Positions 37,593 through 45,671 of a stretch of DNA of 46,653 nt are shown piece by piece; position 1 is the stretch's first letter, and each line of letters starts with the position of its first letter. Below the pieces are notes generated by a model. That model did no database searches, was not told the origin of the DNA, and saw only the letters and a program-made list of their open reading frames with translations. This DNA comes from a bacterium (GTDB taxonomy: Bacteria > Planctomycetota > UBA1135 > GCA-002686595). Position numbers and translations under genes: made by a program. The DNA lies in the NCBI GenBank assembly GCA_024226735.1, contig JAAELL010000423.1, positions 1 to 46,653 of the forward strand, in the 5' to 3' direction.

Positions 37593-39025
37593 GCCACACC
37601 GCACTCTTCGAACACTTCGACCGCCACGCAGGGGGCGTCGACCTGAAGGGCGGCTCCACGCACTACTGCCCTGGGTGCGGCCATGGTCTGGCCCACAAGT
37701 ACATCGGCGAGGCCATCGTGGACCTGGGCATCGAAGACCGCACGGTCATGGTGTCCCCGGTGGGCTGCGCCGTCTTCCTCTTCTACTACTTCAACACCGC
37801 CAATACTCAGGCTGCGCACGGGCGTGCCCCCGCGGTGGCGTTGGGGCACAAGCTGGCTCACCCCGAGTCCATCGTCATCAGCTATCAGGGCGACGGCGAC
37901 CTGGCCTCAATCGGCCTGGCCGAGATCATCCACGCCGCCCAGCTGGGCTTGCCGATCAGTGTCATCTTCATCAACAACACGATCTACGGCATGACGGGCG
38001 GGCAGATGGCCCCGACCACGCTCATGGGCCAGCCCTCGACCACAGCGCCCCAGGGGCGCACGGCCATGCAGGGCCAGCCCATGAAGGTGGCCGAGATGAT
38101 CGCCGGCCTCGACGGTGTCGTGTACGTGGAACGCACCGCGCTCTTCGACCAACGCAACCGCAAGAAGACCCAGAAGGCCATCAAGAAGGCGATCCGGCTA
38201 CAGATGGAAGGGCGCGGATTCTCGTTGGTGGAGGTGCTTTCTGAGTGCCCTGTGCACTGGAAGATGACCCCCGAAGAGTCCGAGGAACACGTCAAGAACA
38301 CCGTCGCGGAAGCATTCCCGTTGGGCGTCGTGAAAGACGAGGAACGCGAACCCTGGATCGCGCCGCTCGCTCCCAAGTTCGACGCGGAATCGATGGTGTC
38401 CGCGCTGGGCGCTACGGACGAGAAGCCGCCCAGGTTCTGTAATGAGTTTCCCTCCCATCTCGACCCCGTGGACATCTCCATCAAGTTTGCAGGCGCCGGT
38501 GGCGACGGGGCTCAGACGGCGGCCATCCTCCTCACGCAGGCTGCCATCAACGAGGGTTTCGACGCCACTGACATTCCGAGTTACGGCCCCGAGTCCCGGG
38601 GAGGAACCTCCTACGCGGACGTGCACGTGGCGAAGGACGAAGTGCTCTCGCCAGCAGCTCCGACGCCCCACGTGCTCTTGGCCTTCAATGCTCCCAGCCT
38701 CGAGAAGTTCGCATCCAGCGTGGCGGAGAATGGCATCGTCATCTACGACAGCTCGGTCATCTCCGCTCCGCCCGACTTTCCCGCTGGGGTGAAGGTCTAC
38801 GGCGTTCCCTGTGGCGATGTCGCGGTGAAGCTCGGCAACAAGGTCGTGAAGAACATCGTTGCGCTGGGCGCCTTGCAGGAGGCAACCCAGCTGCTAGCGG
38901 ACGAGTCCATTCTCACCGTCCTGCGCTCTGTCTTGAAGCCCAAGCCCGAGCTCATCGAGATCAACGAGAAGGCTTACGCCGAGGGTGTGCGCCACGTCAG
39001 AGAGGGCAGTCCGAGCTTGGTTTGA
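37589..39025 (+). CDS. 2-oxoacid:ferredoxin oxidoreductase, fused beta (TPP) and gamma subunit
   Basis: 478 residues. The N-terminal ~280 residues are the thiamine-diphosphate beta subunit: HYCPGCGHGLAHKYI (cluster Cys), SYQGDGDLASIGLAEI (TPP-Mg GDG) and NNTIYGMTGGQMAPTTL. From ~300 onward is the gamma domain: KFAGAGGDGAQTAAILLTQA, DIPSYGPESRGGTSYADVHV and a CoA-binding-type fold. With the preceding gene it gives all four subunits in two polypeptides. It starts in ATGA overlap, so the two chains are translationally coupled. Reduced ferredoxin made here could feed the neighbouring ATP-dependent reductase, as 2-oxoglutarate:ferredoxin oxidoreductase does for benzoyl-CoA reductase in Thauera. 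Confidence 0.92.
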   Translation: MSHTALFEHFDRHAGGVDLKGGSTHYCPGCGHGLAHKYIGEAIVDLGIEDRTVMVSPVGCAVFLFYYFNTANTQAAHGRAPAVALGHKLAHPESIVISYQGDGDLASIGLAEIIHAAQLGLPISVIFINNTIYGMTGGQMAPTTLMGQPSTTAPQGRTAMQGQPMKVAEMIAGLDGVVYVERTALFDQRNRKKTQKAIKKAIRLQMEGRGFSLVEVLSECPVHWKMTPEESEEHVKNTVAEAFPLGVVKDEEREPWIAPLAPKFDAESMVSALGATDEKPPRFCNEFPSHLDPVDISIKFAGAGGDGAQTAAILLTQAAINEGFDATDIPSYGPESRGGTSYADVHVAKDEVLSPAAPTPHVLLAFNAPSLEKFASSVAENGIVIYDSSVISAPPDFPAGVKVYGVPCGDVAVKLGNKVVKNIVALGALQEATQLLADESILTVLRSVLKPKPELIEINEKAYAEGVRHVREGSPSLV

Positions 39026-39100
39026 TACGGGCCGTAGCTAGCGCGGCCTTCCAGAGAGACCAGTAGAGCTGCAAGAACGAAACAGCCCAGGAGATCGAGG

Positions 39101-39325
39101 ATGAGCGCCGAGAACGACTGTGCCGAGCAAGGAGATGTCGTCATCAACTGCCGCCGCACGGGGCAAACATACGACCTCTCTACGTGCATGCGCTGCCCCT
39201 ACTGCTTTGGCGACAAGGCCGATGCGGCAAGTGCCGACCCCGCATCCTTCTGTGACTTTCACCCAGGTGGAGACCCGGTCAGTTTCGGGTTTCCCGGGAA
39301 CGACACGCGAACGCAACGGGGATAG
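39101..39325 (+). CDS. Small cysteine-rich protein of the oxidoreductase operon
   Basis: 74 residues. The start at 39101 has AGGAG seven nt upstream, the best Shine-Dalgarno of this operon. The protein reads INCRRTGQTYDLSTCMRCPY followed by CFG, so it has C-x14-C-x2-C-x2-C plus two outlying Cys. This suggests a metal (Zn or Fe-S) knuckle rather than a classical ferredoxin. It lies 75 nt after the gamma-domain stop and before the hairpin terminator at 39394. I do not know the family; a role as an accessory or assembly factor for the redox enzymes is an inference. Confidence 0.7.
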   Translation: MSAENDCAEQGDVVINCRRTGQTYDLSTCMRCPYCFGDKADAASADPASFCDFHPGGDPVSFGFPGNDTRTQRG

Positions 39326-39393
39326 GGCCATACGGAACTGACAGGCCTTCGTGGTGCTGTCGACGTAATCGGTTACGGGCACTGACGTGCAAA

Positions 39394-39430
39394 GGGCTGG
39401 CGGCGAGCATCGCTCGCCGCCAGCCCCGTT
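39394..39430 (+). terminator. Perfect 15-bp hairpin, terminator of oxidoreductase operon
   Basis: GGGCTGGCGGCGAGC (39394-39408) pairs perfectly with 39412-39426 around an ATC loop and is followed by a short GTTT. It lies 69 nt after the 74-residue gene's stop. The T-run is weak. Since it faces the convergent operon it may act in both directions. Confidence 0.7.
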
Positions 39431-39574
39431 TGGTTGACCCCCGCGCCCGTACTGTCCAAGTATTGGGCCGCGGCAAATCGCCCGCGATTGCGGGCATTCC
39501 TGGCCGGGCAGAATGGGCCGATATTGGCCGTGACCTACCCCACCGTGTCCGGGCTCTCCAGCCGCTCCAAGCGG

Positions 39575-39644
39575 CCCCACGCTACCAACCTTCAGAGAGG
39601 ACTCGGCTTTCCCGGCTGGGTCCTCTTTATTCATGCCCAGGAGG
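39575..39644 (+). repeat. tRNA-3'-end repeat, copy 2 (diverged)
   Basis: CCCCACGCTACCA (compare the tRNA end CCCCGCTACCA), then AGAGAGGACTCGG, TTTCCCGGCTGGGTCCTCT and ATGCCCAGGAGG. The stem AGAGGAC/GTCCTCT (39596-39602 with 39620-39626) is conserved, while the loop is one nt shorter than in copies 1 and 3. No T-arm precedes it, so it is not a functional tRNA. Confidence 0.6.
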
Positions 39645-39832
39645 TCGAGCAAGGCAGCCCGAGGCGTTCTCCGCCGGGAACCTCGGCCGGGCTGGCGTGG
39701 CGGCCAGTTGGCGGGGCGGGTCGAGGAGGGCCGCTCGGGTTGGCTCATGGCGACCAACAACGACGGATCGAACGAGATCTCCAGGCGCGGGTGTTGGGGG
39801 CCTGGGTGGTCGCCGCTCACGGCAATTCCCCG

Positions 39833-40276
39833 ACCAGCGAGGCCCACAGGTCGTAACGCGTCTTCAACCACGCCCAGGATCGCCATCCGAAGATGCATCC
39901 TGCCCGTCCTGTCGAACGAGAGCGCTCTGCCCCCCCAACCACGGTTGAAGTTGTAGGCGCCGGGCTGCCAGGCGCAGACCACGCCATCACCCGGGCCGTG
40001 ATAGGGCATGGTGTCGCCGAGGGCGGCAGACCATTTGGGATTCTCAATCACGGCACGGCGGAGCATTTCGGCTGCGTTGCCTCGGGTCTCGATCCAGCGC
40101 TTCTCGTCGGCGTCATAGCGCACCAGGGCCCAACTCCAGGTCCGCCCTCTGCCGTAGACGAAGAGCTTGCCTTCGGGGTCACGGGCGAAGTTCATGTAGT
40201 TCATCCAGCCGACCACGCTCCAGCCCGTGCTGTCCGCGCCGACATTCTGCAGTTCTGCGTCCGAGTCTTCGTCACC
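39833..40276 (-). pseudogene. Fragment of BNR-4-repeat / sialidase-like protein
   Basis: In one minus-strand frame about 148 residues look like real protein: GWMNYMNFARDPEGKLFVYG, TWSWALVRYDADEKRWIETR, PYHGPGDGVVCAWQPGAYNF and GRALSFDRTGRMHLRMAILG. These resemble blades of BNR-4-type beta-propellers seen in planctomycete secreted proteins. There is no credible N-terminus, signal peptide or C-terminus: both ends run into unrelated sequence, and the 3' end runs toward repeat copy 2. I treat it as a decayed fragment of a larger gene; the BNR assignment is tentative. Confidence 0.45.
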
Positions 40277-40413
40277 CACAGGGGCTGCTGTCGTGCCGTG
40301 GGGGCCGTGACGAGAACGCGTCGCCGAAAGTGCATAATGTCGCGGCGGATAGCAGGGCAGGTCACTTCCGGTCGAAGTGCCAGGGACGCGTAGGGCCCTC
40401 TCACAGAGGGGTG

Positions 40414-40689
40414 CTACGAGGTAGTTTTCTTGCGCGTGTACACCAGCACGTAGGAAGTACACGCCGAAAGGGCGCAGCTCGTGCAGCCGGCCTCGAAGTC
40501 GGTCGGGCTGAGCGATTGGGCCTTGACCTCGAAACCGAGCGAGGAGTACAGCTCCACCACCTCGTCGACCTGTTCGGGGGTGGCTAGATTCCGCCGGACC
40601 CAGCCCTCCGCCAGGAGTTCGGGATCCGGCTCTACGCCCGTCGAGGAAGGTTGCTGGCCGAGGATCGGCAGCTCGCTCGATTCGTCCAT
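40414..40689 (-). CDS. Small cysteine-containing protein, last gene of the reductase operon
   Basis: 91 residues from the ATG at 40689; the longer frame overlaps the upstream ATPase gene and is unlikely. It reads ILGQQPSSTGVEPDPELLAE, then RRNLATPEQVDEVVELYSSL, GFEVKAQSLSPTDFEAGC and CTSCALSACTSYVLVYTRKK. The block AGCTSCALSACTSY is a C-x2-C-x4-C cluster. The gene starts 22 nt after the D-like ATPase stop and the operon ends 3' of it. I do not recognise the family. Position suggests an accessory protein of the dehydratase/reductase-like enzyme. Confidence 0.7.
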   Translation of the reverse strand: MDESSELPILGQQPSSTGVEPDPELLAEGWVRRNLATPEQVDEVVELYSSLGFEVKAQSLSPTDFEAGCTSCALSACTSYVLVYTRKKTTS

Positions 40690-40711
40690 CGTCGGCACGA
40701 AGGCGTCCCGC

Positions 40712-41530
40712 CTAGACGGGGATCGTCCCCGCTTCCTCGGCAAGCTTCGCCAGGCGCACGTGGCCCAAGACGGCGGCGCCCAGTGCTCCCACATACTGCG
40801 GGAGGTCGGCCTCGGGCACGTTGATCTCGGCTCCGAGCTGGGTCCGCACGGTCTTTGCCATCGTGGCGAACCGCAGGATGCCGCCGATCAATGTGTACTC
40901 CGGTCCGGCCTTGACCCGCTTGATGAGCTGCACGGCGCGACCCGTCAGAGACTCGATGGCGCCCTGCATGATGTCCGCCGGCGGCGTGCCGGTCGAGAGG
41001 TGGTTGATGACCTCGGACTCGGCGAATACCGCACACACTCCCGAGATCGCTACCGGCTCGAGGGCGGTCGCCATCAAGGGGCCGATCTTCTCGGTCTCGT
41101 AGCCCATGTAGCGCGCTGTCTTCTCGAGAAAGGCCCCGGTACCCGCAGCGCACTTGTCGTTCAGGCGAAACGCCACCACCTTCTTGTCGTCGTCGACCTT
41201 GGTGGCCTTCATCGTCTGGCCTCCGATGTCGAGCACCGTATGGGTTCCGGGGAACAGGAACACAGCACCCCGGGCGCCCGCGGTCAGGTCGGTCACGTGC
41301 AGATCCCGAAAGGCCGCCTGGTGACGACCGATGCCCGTGGTGACGACGTAGGAGACCTCCTCCCTGCGGACCGAGGCCATCTCCATCGCATCTTCGAGGA
41401 CCTGCTGGGCGACCTCGCCCAGCTTGAAGCCCGAGGGGCGGAGGGCACGGGCGACGATGTTGTTGTCGCTGTCGAGCAGGACGGCCTTGGCGTAGGTCGA
41501 CCCGATGTCGAGTCCGGCGGTGAGGGTCAT
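40712..41530 (-). CDS. BcrD/BzdQ-like ATPase subunit (BadF/BcrA/HgdC family)
   Basis: 272 residues. ASKHA-fold ATPase: phosphate-1 loop [15 protein letters not shown], phosphate-2 [13 protein letters not shown], and a degenerate adenosine element [11 protein letters not shown]. Two conserved Cys that bridge a [4Fe-4S] cluster between paired ATPase subunits are in [13 protein letters not shown] and [11 protein letters not shown]. In this superfamily ATP hydrolysis drives single-electron transfer to the catalytic B/C subunits. The ATG overlaps the upstream ATPase stop as ATGA. Having two different ATPase paralogues side by side points to class I benzoyl-CoA reductase architecture rather than a homodimeric HgdC-type activator. 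Confidence 0.9.
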   Translation of the reverse strand: MTLTAGLDIGSTYAKAVLLDSDNNIVARALRPSGFKLGEVAQQVLEDAMEMASVRREEVSYVVTTGIGRHQAAFRDLHVTDLTAGARGAVFLFPGTHTVLDIGGQTMKATKVDDDKKVVAFRLNDKCAAGTGAFLEKTARYMGYETEKIGPLMATALEPVAISGVCAVFAESEVINHLSTGTPPADIMQGAIESLTGRAVQLIKRVKAGPEYTLIGGILRFATMAKTVRTQLGAEINVPEADLPQYVGALGAAVLGHVRLAKLAEEAGTIPV

Positions 41531-42345
41531 GCGGTCACCTCTTTGGTGTCGTGGGGCGCGCGGGAGGCGAGGATGTTGTCCATCGCGAACAGGGCGGCCC
41601 CGAGGGCGCCACAGTAGTGACAGTCGTCGGAGACGTTGAGCTTGGCGCCGATCGCCTGCTCCAGGGACTCGACCATGCCGACGTTGCGGGACACTCCGCC
41701 CGTGAAGGTGATCTCCTCTTCGATCCCGACCCGACGGAGGAGGGAGACCGAGCGCGAGGCGATCGACTTGTGGACACCCCAGAGGATGTCCTCGATCTTC
41801 TTGCCCTTGCCGAGCCACGAGAGGACCTCTGACTCAGCGAAGACCGTGCAGGTCGTGCTGATGCGTGTCGGCTTGTCCGACTTCAGCGCGACCGTGCCCA
41901 GTTCACCCAGGGGGATGTCGAGGGCCACCGCGGCTGCTCCGAGGAAACGACCCGTGCCCGCGGCGCACTTGTCGTTCATGCAGAAGTCCTCGATCTCACC
42001 CGTGGAGTTCACGCGGATGGCCTTGGTGTCCTGGCCTCCCATGTCGACCACCGTGCGCGTGTTCGGGAAGATATGAGAGGCGCCACGACCATGGCAGCTG
42101 ATCTCGGTGACCTGGGTGTTGCCGAAGGTCACACGGTAGCGGCCATAGCCCGTGCCGACGACGTACTCGACCTCCTCAGGGTTGATGTCCTTCTCGCGGA
42201 GGCACTGACGAAAGGCATTCTCCGCTGCGGCCACGACGTTGGCCCCAGTGTCGATCAGCGCACGGCTGATCACGTTGCGGTCCTCGTCGATGATGACGGC
42301 CTTGGTCTGCGTCGAACCGACGTCTACTCCTGCTGCGTATGCCAT
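41527..42345 (-). CDS. BcrA/BzdP-like ATPase subunit (BadF/BcrA/HgdC family)
   Basis: 272 residues from the ATG at 42345; the frame upstream overlaps the B-like gene. Phosphate-1 is [15 protein letters not shown], phosphate-2 is [14 protein letters not shown], and the adenosine loop is [11 protein letters not shown], which is better preserved than in its partner. The cluster cysteines lie in [13 protein letters not shown] and [16 protein letters not shown]. Both ATPase subunits are about equal in length here, closer to the Azoarcus bzd arrangement, as I recall, than to Thauera, where BcrA is much longer. It follows the B-like gene by four nt. Confidence 0.9.
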   Translation of the reverse strand: MAYAAGVDVGSTQTKAVIIDEDRNVISRALIDTGANVVAAAENAFRQCLREKDINPEEVEYVVGTGYGRYRVTFGNTQVTEISCHGRGASHIFPNTRTVVDMGGQDTKAIRVNSTGEIEDFCMNDKCAAGTGRFLGAAAVALDIPLGELGTVALKSDKPTRISTTCTVFAESEVLSWLGKGKKIEDILWGVHKSIASRSVSLLRRVGIEEEITFTGGVSRNVGMVESLEQAIGAKLNVSDDCHYCGALGAALFAMDNILASRAPHDTKEVTA

Positions 42346-42349
42346 GGGA

Positions 42350-43666
42350 TTAGCTCTGATGGGCGATGGCTGACTGATTGCGGCGGGACTGGAGACCTTC
42401 GAAGAACGCATCGACACGGTTCTTCATCTGGGCCTCCGAGACGACTCGTCGGTCCATCATGTCGGACTCGAGGAACAGGCTCGCGATGCCGCGCCGCTCG
42501 GTCATGTGGCGGCGGCTATCCGCCAGGCCGGTCGAGACCGTCCGACAGCTCTTGATGGGGTGGTAGATGATCCCGTCAATGGCGAACTCATCGAGTATGC
42601 CCTCGAGCATGCGCCCCTGGTGGAACATGCTGTCCATGGCATCCCGGACGTTGATCAGGATACCCTCGGCCAGGCTGTCGATGGGGTTGTCAAGGTCGTA
42701 CTGGTAACCACGGTTGGTGCCTCCGGAGGCGAACCACAGGTACGAGGAGTTCACGAACGCGCCGCCCCACTCGGAGAAGATCTCGTTGAAGCGACGGAAG
42801 ATCGGATAGCAGGGAACGCCGACGAATGCCAGGCGGTACTTCTCGTCGACCAGGGTCCCGATGCCGTGCTCGGCCTTGTACTCCATCTCCTCGACGAGTT
42901 CGTCGAAGTAGCGCGCGCCCTCTTCCATTCCGCGGAAGCCGTTGGCGACTCCGAGGAAGATCGTGCCGTCGGTCAGGGCGTTGAAGAGGGACGGCCTGCT
43001 GGCGTTCAGCTCGATCACGCGCTTCCAACCGAGGCTCATGCGGTTGGCATGACCCAGGATCTCGCGCAGCTTGTCGATGTCGAGCTTCTTGCCCGTCACC
43101 TTCTCGCAGAGCTCGATCAGTTCCTTGAGCTGGGCCTTCACGTAGCGCCGGTCGTTCTCGAAGTCCTCGTCGCCGGGCATGGTCACGCGCTTGCCGTCCC
43201 GTGAACCCGGCACGTCGAGGGTGAAGATGGGGACGTCGTACATGCGTTCCCAGATCTCGGCCCACTTGATGTACGTGTTGCAGGCGTTGGTCAGCACGGC
43301 CAGGCTCGGCTTAGGCACCTGGCCCATGGAGTGCTTGCCGCCTCGCAATTGCATCGCGACATCGGCCTTGACGTAGCCGCAGATGTCCGGCGAGTAGCCG
43401 TAGTCTTCTGCTTCGTCGAGGTACTCGTGGGCGACACGGCGAACGGCGGTTTGGAGTGAATTGATCTCGGGGAAGACGACGGGCAGATCAAAGGCCTTCA
43501 AGATCTCGTTGATGCTGCCCATGACGAAGACGTAGGCGGACTGATCGCCACGCTCCGCCACGTCTGTCAATCCCTCGAACCACTCGCGGAACAGGCGTGC
43601 CCCGTCCTTGTTGCCCCGCCCGACGATTCCCTCGGCGTCCGTGGGGTTACTGGTGTCGTTGGTCAT
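42350..43666 (-). CDS. BcrB/BzdO-like catalytic subunit (2-hydroxyacyl-CoA dehydratase family)
   Basis: 438 residues, full-length for the family. It has the family's spaced cysteines: [22 protein letters not shown] and [10 protein letters not shown], plausible [4Fe-4S] ligands. Other features are [14 protein letters not shown] and [15 protein letters not shown]. Family members bind an acyl-CoA or aryl-CoA substrate between the B and C subunits. The C-like gene lies 15 nt upstream and the A-like ATPase gene four nt downstream. Whether the substrate is benzoyl-CoA, a substituted aryl-CoA or a 2-hydroxyacyl-CoA cannot be told from sequence alone. Confidence 0.88.
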   Translation of the reverse strand: MTNDTSNPTDAEGIVGRGNKDGARLFREWFEGLTDVAERGDQSAYVFVMGSINEILKAFDLPVVFPEINSLQTAVRRVAHEYLDEAEDYGYSPDICGYVKADVAMQLRGGKHSMGQVPKPSLAVLTNACNTYIKWAEIWERMYDVPIFTLDVPGSRDGKRVTMPGDEDFENDRRYVKAQLKELIELCEKVTGKKLDIDKLREILGHANRMSLGWKRVIELNASRPSLFNALTDGTIFLGVANGFRGMEEGARYFDELVEEMEYKAEHGIGTLVDEKYRLAFVGVPCYPIFRRFNEIFSEWGGAFVNSSYLWFASGGTNRGYQYDLDNPIDSLAEGILINVRDAMDSMFHQGRMLEGILDEFAIDGIIYHPIKSCRTVSTGLADSRRHMTERRGIASLFLESDMMDRRVVSEAQMKNRVDAFFEGLQSRRNQSAIAHQS

Positions 43667-43681
43667 CGGTGTCCTCTTTGT

Positions 43682-44848
43682 TCAGGCGAACAGCAAGTTC
43701 TCCATGAAGGTCTCGAGCTGCAGTTCCAACTGCTCGAACGAGGTCATGTTCTCCTCGAACTCGCTCACGAAGTAGGGGATGCCCTCCTTGTCCAGGGCAT
43801 GCGTGTAGGCCACTTGTTCCTCGAGGCCAGGCTCGCACATCTTGGCCGCCGCGATGATCGCGACATCCGCCCTCGAGCTCTTCATGCGCTCGAGGAGCAT
43901 CTCTTCCTTCAGCTTGCGAAGGTCGTGTTGTACTGGGCTGTAGGAGGAGTTGTTGACGTAGGCGTTGGACAGAGCCATCAGCGGGTCGTCGCCCGCGTCC
44001 ACGTCGCTCAAGACCCAGCGCATCCCGATCAGGAAGTCGTCGTCCACCACGTAGGTGGAGCGTCCCAACACGCGAATCAGGTCGAGGGGCGGCTGCTCGC
44101 AGAAGGCGCCTTCGAACACAATGCGCGTCCGATCGTGCTGGCGGGTATCGCGTTCGCGGATCAGGGGCAGGAGCGTGGCGAGCAGTTCATTGTGCTCCTC
44201 GCGCGGGATCATTCCGCCGGCGGCGACCAGGCAGTATGCGTCCTCCGCCGATACCTTCCACGGCGTCTCACGCTTGATCTCGTACAGTTCGCGCATGAGG
44301 GCGCGGTTGGTGTTGAAGACCTCGATCGAGTTGCGCAGGTCCTCGTCGCTCACCTTGTTGCCCGTGACCTCCTCGACCTCGCGCAGGAGTCGGCCGTACT
44401 CGTCGCGCAGGTACTCGGTACTGGCGGCGGAGTTGGGGTTTTGGGGCAGGTAGAGGATCTGGCTGGGGTAGGGGAAGTTGCGCTCGAAGATGCCCCCCAG
44501 GTTGCGCGCCGCGTCACAGATGGGGTGGGTGACGAACATGTCGAGCTCGACCACGCCATCCAGGACGAGTGCCAGGGACGTCTTGATGATCGAGCACAAG
44601 TACGACCCAAAGCGCGTGTCCGCGGAGGTGGGTTCGATCGGCGCGCCACGCATCTTGATAGGCAACATGCCCGCGGCGTGGGCGATCTCCTCGGGGAAGT
44701 ACACCTGGAAATGGCCCAGGACTTTGCCTCCTGCGTTACGCCAGCGCTTTGCGGGCGCGTACTCAGCGTCCTCGACAAGGTCGCGGCACGCGGCGAGCGC
44801 GTCGTCAAGGGACTGACCCTTCCATTCCTCGAATACCGGACTGTTCAT
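43682..44848 (-). CDS. BcrC/BzdN-like catalytic subunit (2-hydroxyacyl-CoA dehydratase family)
   Basis: 388 residues, close to BcrC length. Family words include GGKVLGHFQVYFPEEIAHAA, RFGSYLCSIIKTSLALVL, VTHPICDAARNLG and AAKMCEPGLEEQVAYTHALD, with a further Cys in EGAFCEQPPLDL. The cysteines at the YLC, PIC and KMC positions match the cluster-binding pattern of BcrC-type subunits. It is the first structural gene and overlaps the tetR stop as ATGA, so the regulator and enzyme are co-transcribed. The gene order C-B-A-D equals bcrCBAD of Thauera and bzdNOPQ of Azoarcus. Confidence 0.88.
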   Translation of the reverse strand: MNSPVFEEWKGQSLDDALAACRDLVEDAEYAPAKRWRNAGGKVLGHFQVYFPEEIAHAAGMLPIKMRGAPIEPTSADTRFGSYLCSIIKTSLALVLDGVVELDMFVTHPICDAARNLGGIFERNFPYPSQILYLPQNPNSAASTEYLRDEYGRLLREVEEVTGNKVSDEDLRNSIEVFNTNRALMRELYEIKRETPWKVSAEDAYCLVAAGGMIPREEHNELLATLLPLIRERDTRQHDRTRIVFEGAFCEQPPLDLIRVLGRSTYVVDDDFLIGMRWVLSDVDAGDDPLMALSNAYVNNSSYSPVQHDLRKLKEEMLLERMKSSRADVAIIAAAKMCEPGLEEQVAYTHALDKEGIPYFVSEFEENMTSFEQLELQLETFMENLLFA

Positions 44849-45435
44849 GATCTTGCTGAGGCTCCCGCGGAGAAGAGTTTCAGGACATGGGCTGCCTTCG
44901 CCTGGGGGGAAGCGAAGAGGTCTTCAGCGTACGGGGTCAGGCAGACTTCGACCAAGGCGACGAAGTGCCAGGCGGCGAGACGGGCGTCGGTGGGCTCGAG
45001 CTCGCCGGAGGAGGTTCCGGCCGAGACGATGGCCTCGACCTGCTCGGGCAGGCAGCGCTGATAGGCTCGAACCAGCTCGCTCCGTTCGGGTTCGGAGAAG
45101 ACGTTGATGTCGCGCCGAACCAGGGTGACCAGATCTCGCTCCTCCCGGGGAAGCTCGAGGAAGGCGGTGGTCAGCGCACCGAGGCGGTCCCAGACGGACC
45201 CCGTCGACTCGACAGCCTCCTGGTGAAGCCGACGGTGCTGCTCGAGCCCCGCGTGCATCATGGCCAGGTACAGCTCCTGCTTGCCCGTGAAGTGGTGGTA
45301 GAGCGCACCCTTGGTGAGGCCGGCCTCGGCGGCGATGCGGGACATGGTGACCTCGGCGTAGCTCTTGGTCAGAAAGAGGCTTCGCGCGTGGGCCAGGATG
45401 TTGGTCAGGGTGGTCTCGGACTTGGTCAGGGTCAT
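44845..45435 (-). CDS. TetR-family transcriptional regulator
   Basis: 196 residues. I start at the ATG at 45435, because the longer frame would read through the palindromic operator and promoter. The HTH is clear at ~5-52: ILAHARSLFLTKSYAEVTMS, RIAAEAGLTKGALYHHFTGK. The C-terminal ligand domain (~60-190) is helical and gives no hint of the ligand beyond TetR fold. As first gene of the reductase operon, with a perfect palindrome overlapping its own promoter, it is very likely an autorepressor released by a pathway metabolite such as an acyl- or aryl-CoA (inference). Confidence 0.93.
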   Translation of the reverse strand: MTLTKSETTLTNILAHARSLFLTKSYAEVTMSRIAAEAGLTKGALYHHFTGKQELYLAMMHAGLEQHRRLHQEAVESTGSVWDRLGALTTAFLELPREERDLVTLVRRDINVFSEPERSELVRAYQRCLPEQVEAIVSAGTSSGELEPTDARLAAWHFVALVEVCLTPYAEDLFASPQAKAAHVLKLFSAGASARS

Positions 45436-45456
45436 GGGGCGATCGGCTGGGGGGGG

Positions 45457-45476
45457 CATACCGACCGGTCGGTATG
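45457..45476 (-). promoter_or_regulatory. TetR-type operator, perfect 20-bp palindrome
   Basis: CATACCGACCGGTCGGTATG is fully self-complementary. It lies 21 nt before the tetR ATG and just after the -10 box, where it would cover the transcription start. The core ACCGACCGGTCGGT is of the type bound by several fatty-acid and aryl-CoA responsive TetR proteins, as I recall. No second copy was seen elsewhere in the window. Confidence 0.85.
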
Positions 45477-45478
45477 AC

Positions 45479-45508
45479 ATTATTAGATGCCTGATTGCTC
45501 CGCGTCAA
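45479..45508 (-). promoter_or_regulatory. Sigma70-like promoter of tetR-reductase operon
   Basis: On the minus strand the -35 is TTGACG (45503-45508) and the -10 is AATAAT (45479-45484), with an 18-bp spacer. Both match the sigma70 consensus at 5 of 6 positions, striking in this GC-rich context. The +1 would fall inside the palindrome at 45457-45476. Confidence 0.75.
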
Positions 45509-45671
45509 GCAACTCCTCGAGTTCCTCGCCGTGTGTGCCTCCGTGATCCCGAGTGAGCCGCGGGCTCGATCGATCGGACCCGACTCCTCTGGGCAGGCGG
45601 GATGCGCCGGCTGACTGACCTGCCGACCCAGCAAGCGGATGAGAACGCCTCTCCTGCCGAGCCAAGCGGCC

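Larger units (their letters stand above)
39326..39832. other. Non-coding stretch with terminator and repeat copy 2
   Basis: About 500 bp without an intact gene between the convergent oxidoreductase and reductase operons. It contains the perfect hairpin at 39394-39426, a copy of the tRNA-3'-end repeat at 39575-39644 and unremarkable GC-rich sequence after it. Long ORFs crossing it on both strands lack family features. Confidence 0.5.

Noticed and set aside
39038-40462. 474-residue minus-strand ORF taken as one gene
   Set aside because: Only the middle (39833-40276) has protein-like content. The rest overlaps the terminator, repeat copy 2 and the real plus-strand small gene, and is Arg/Pro-rich noise.
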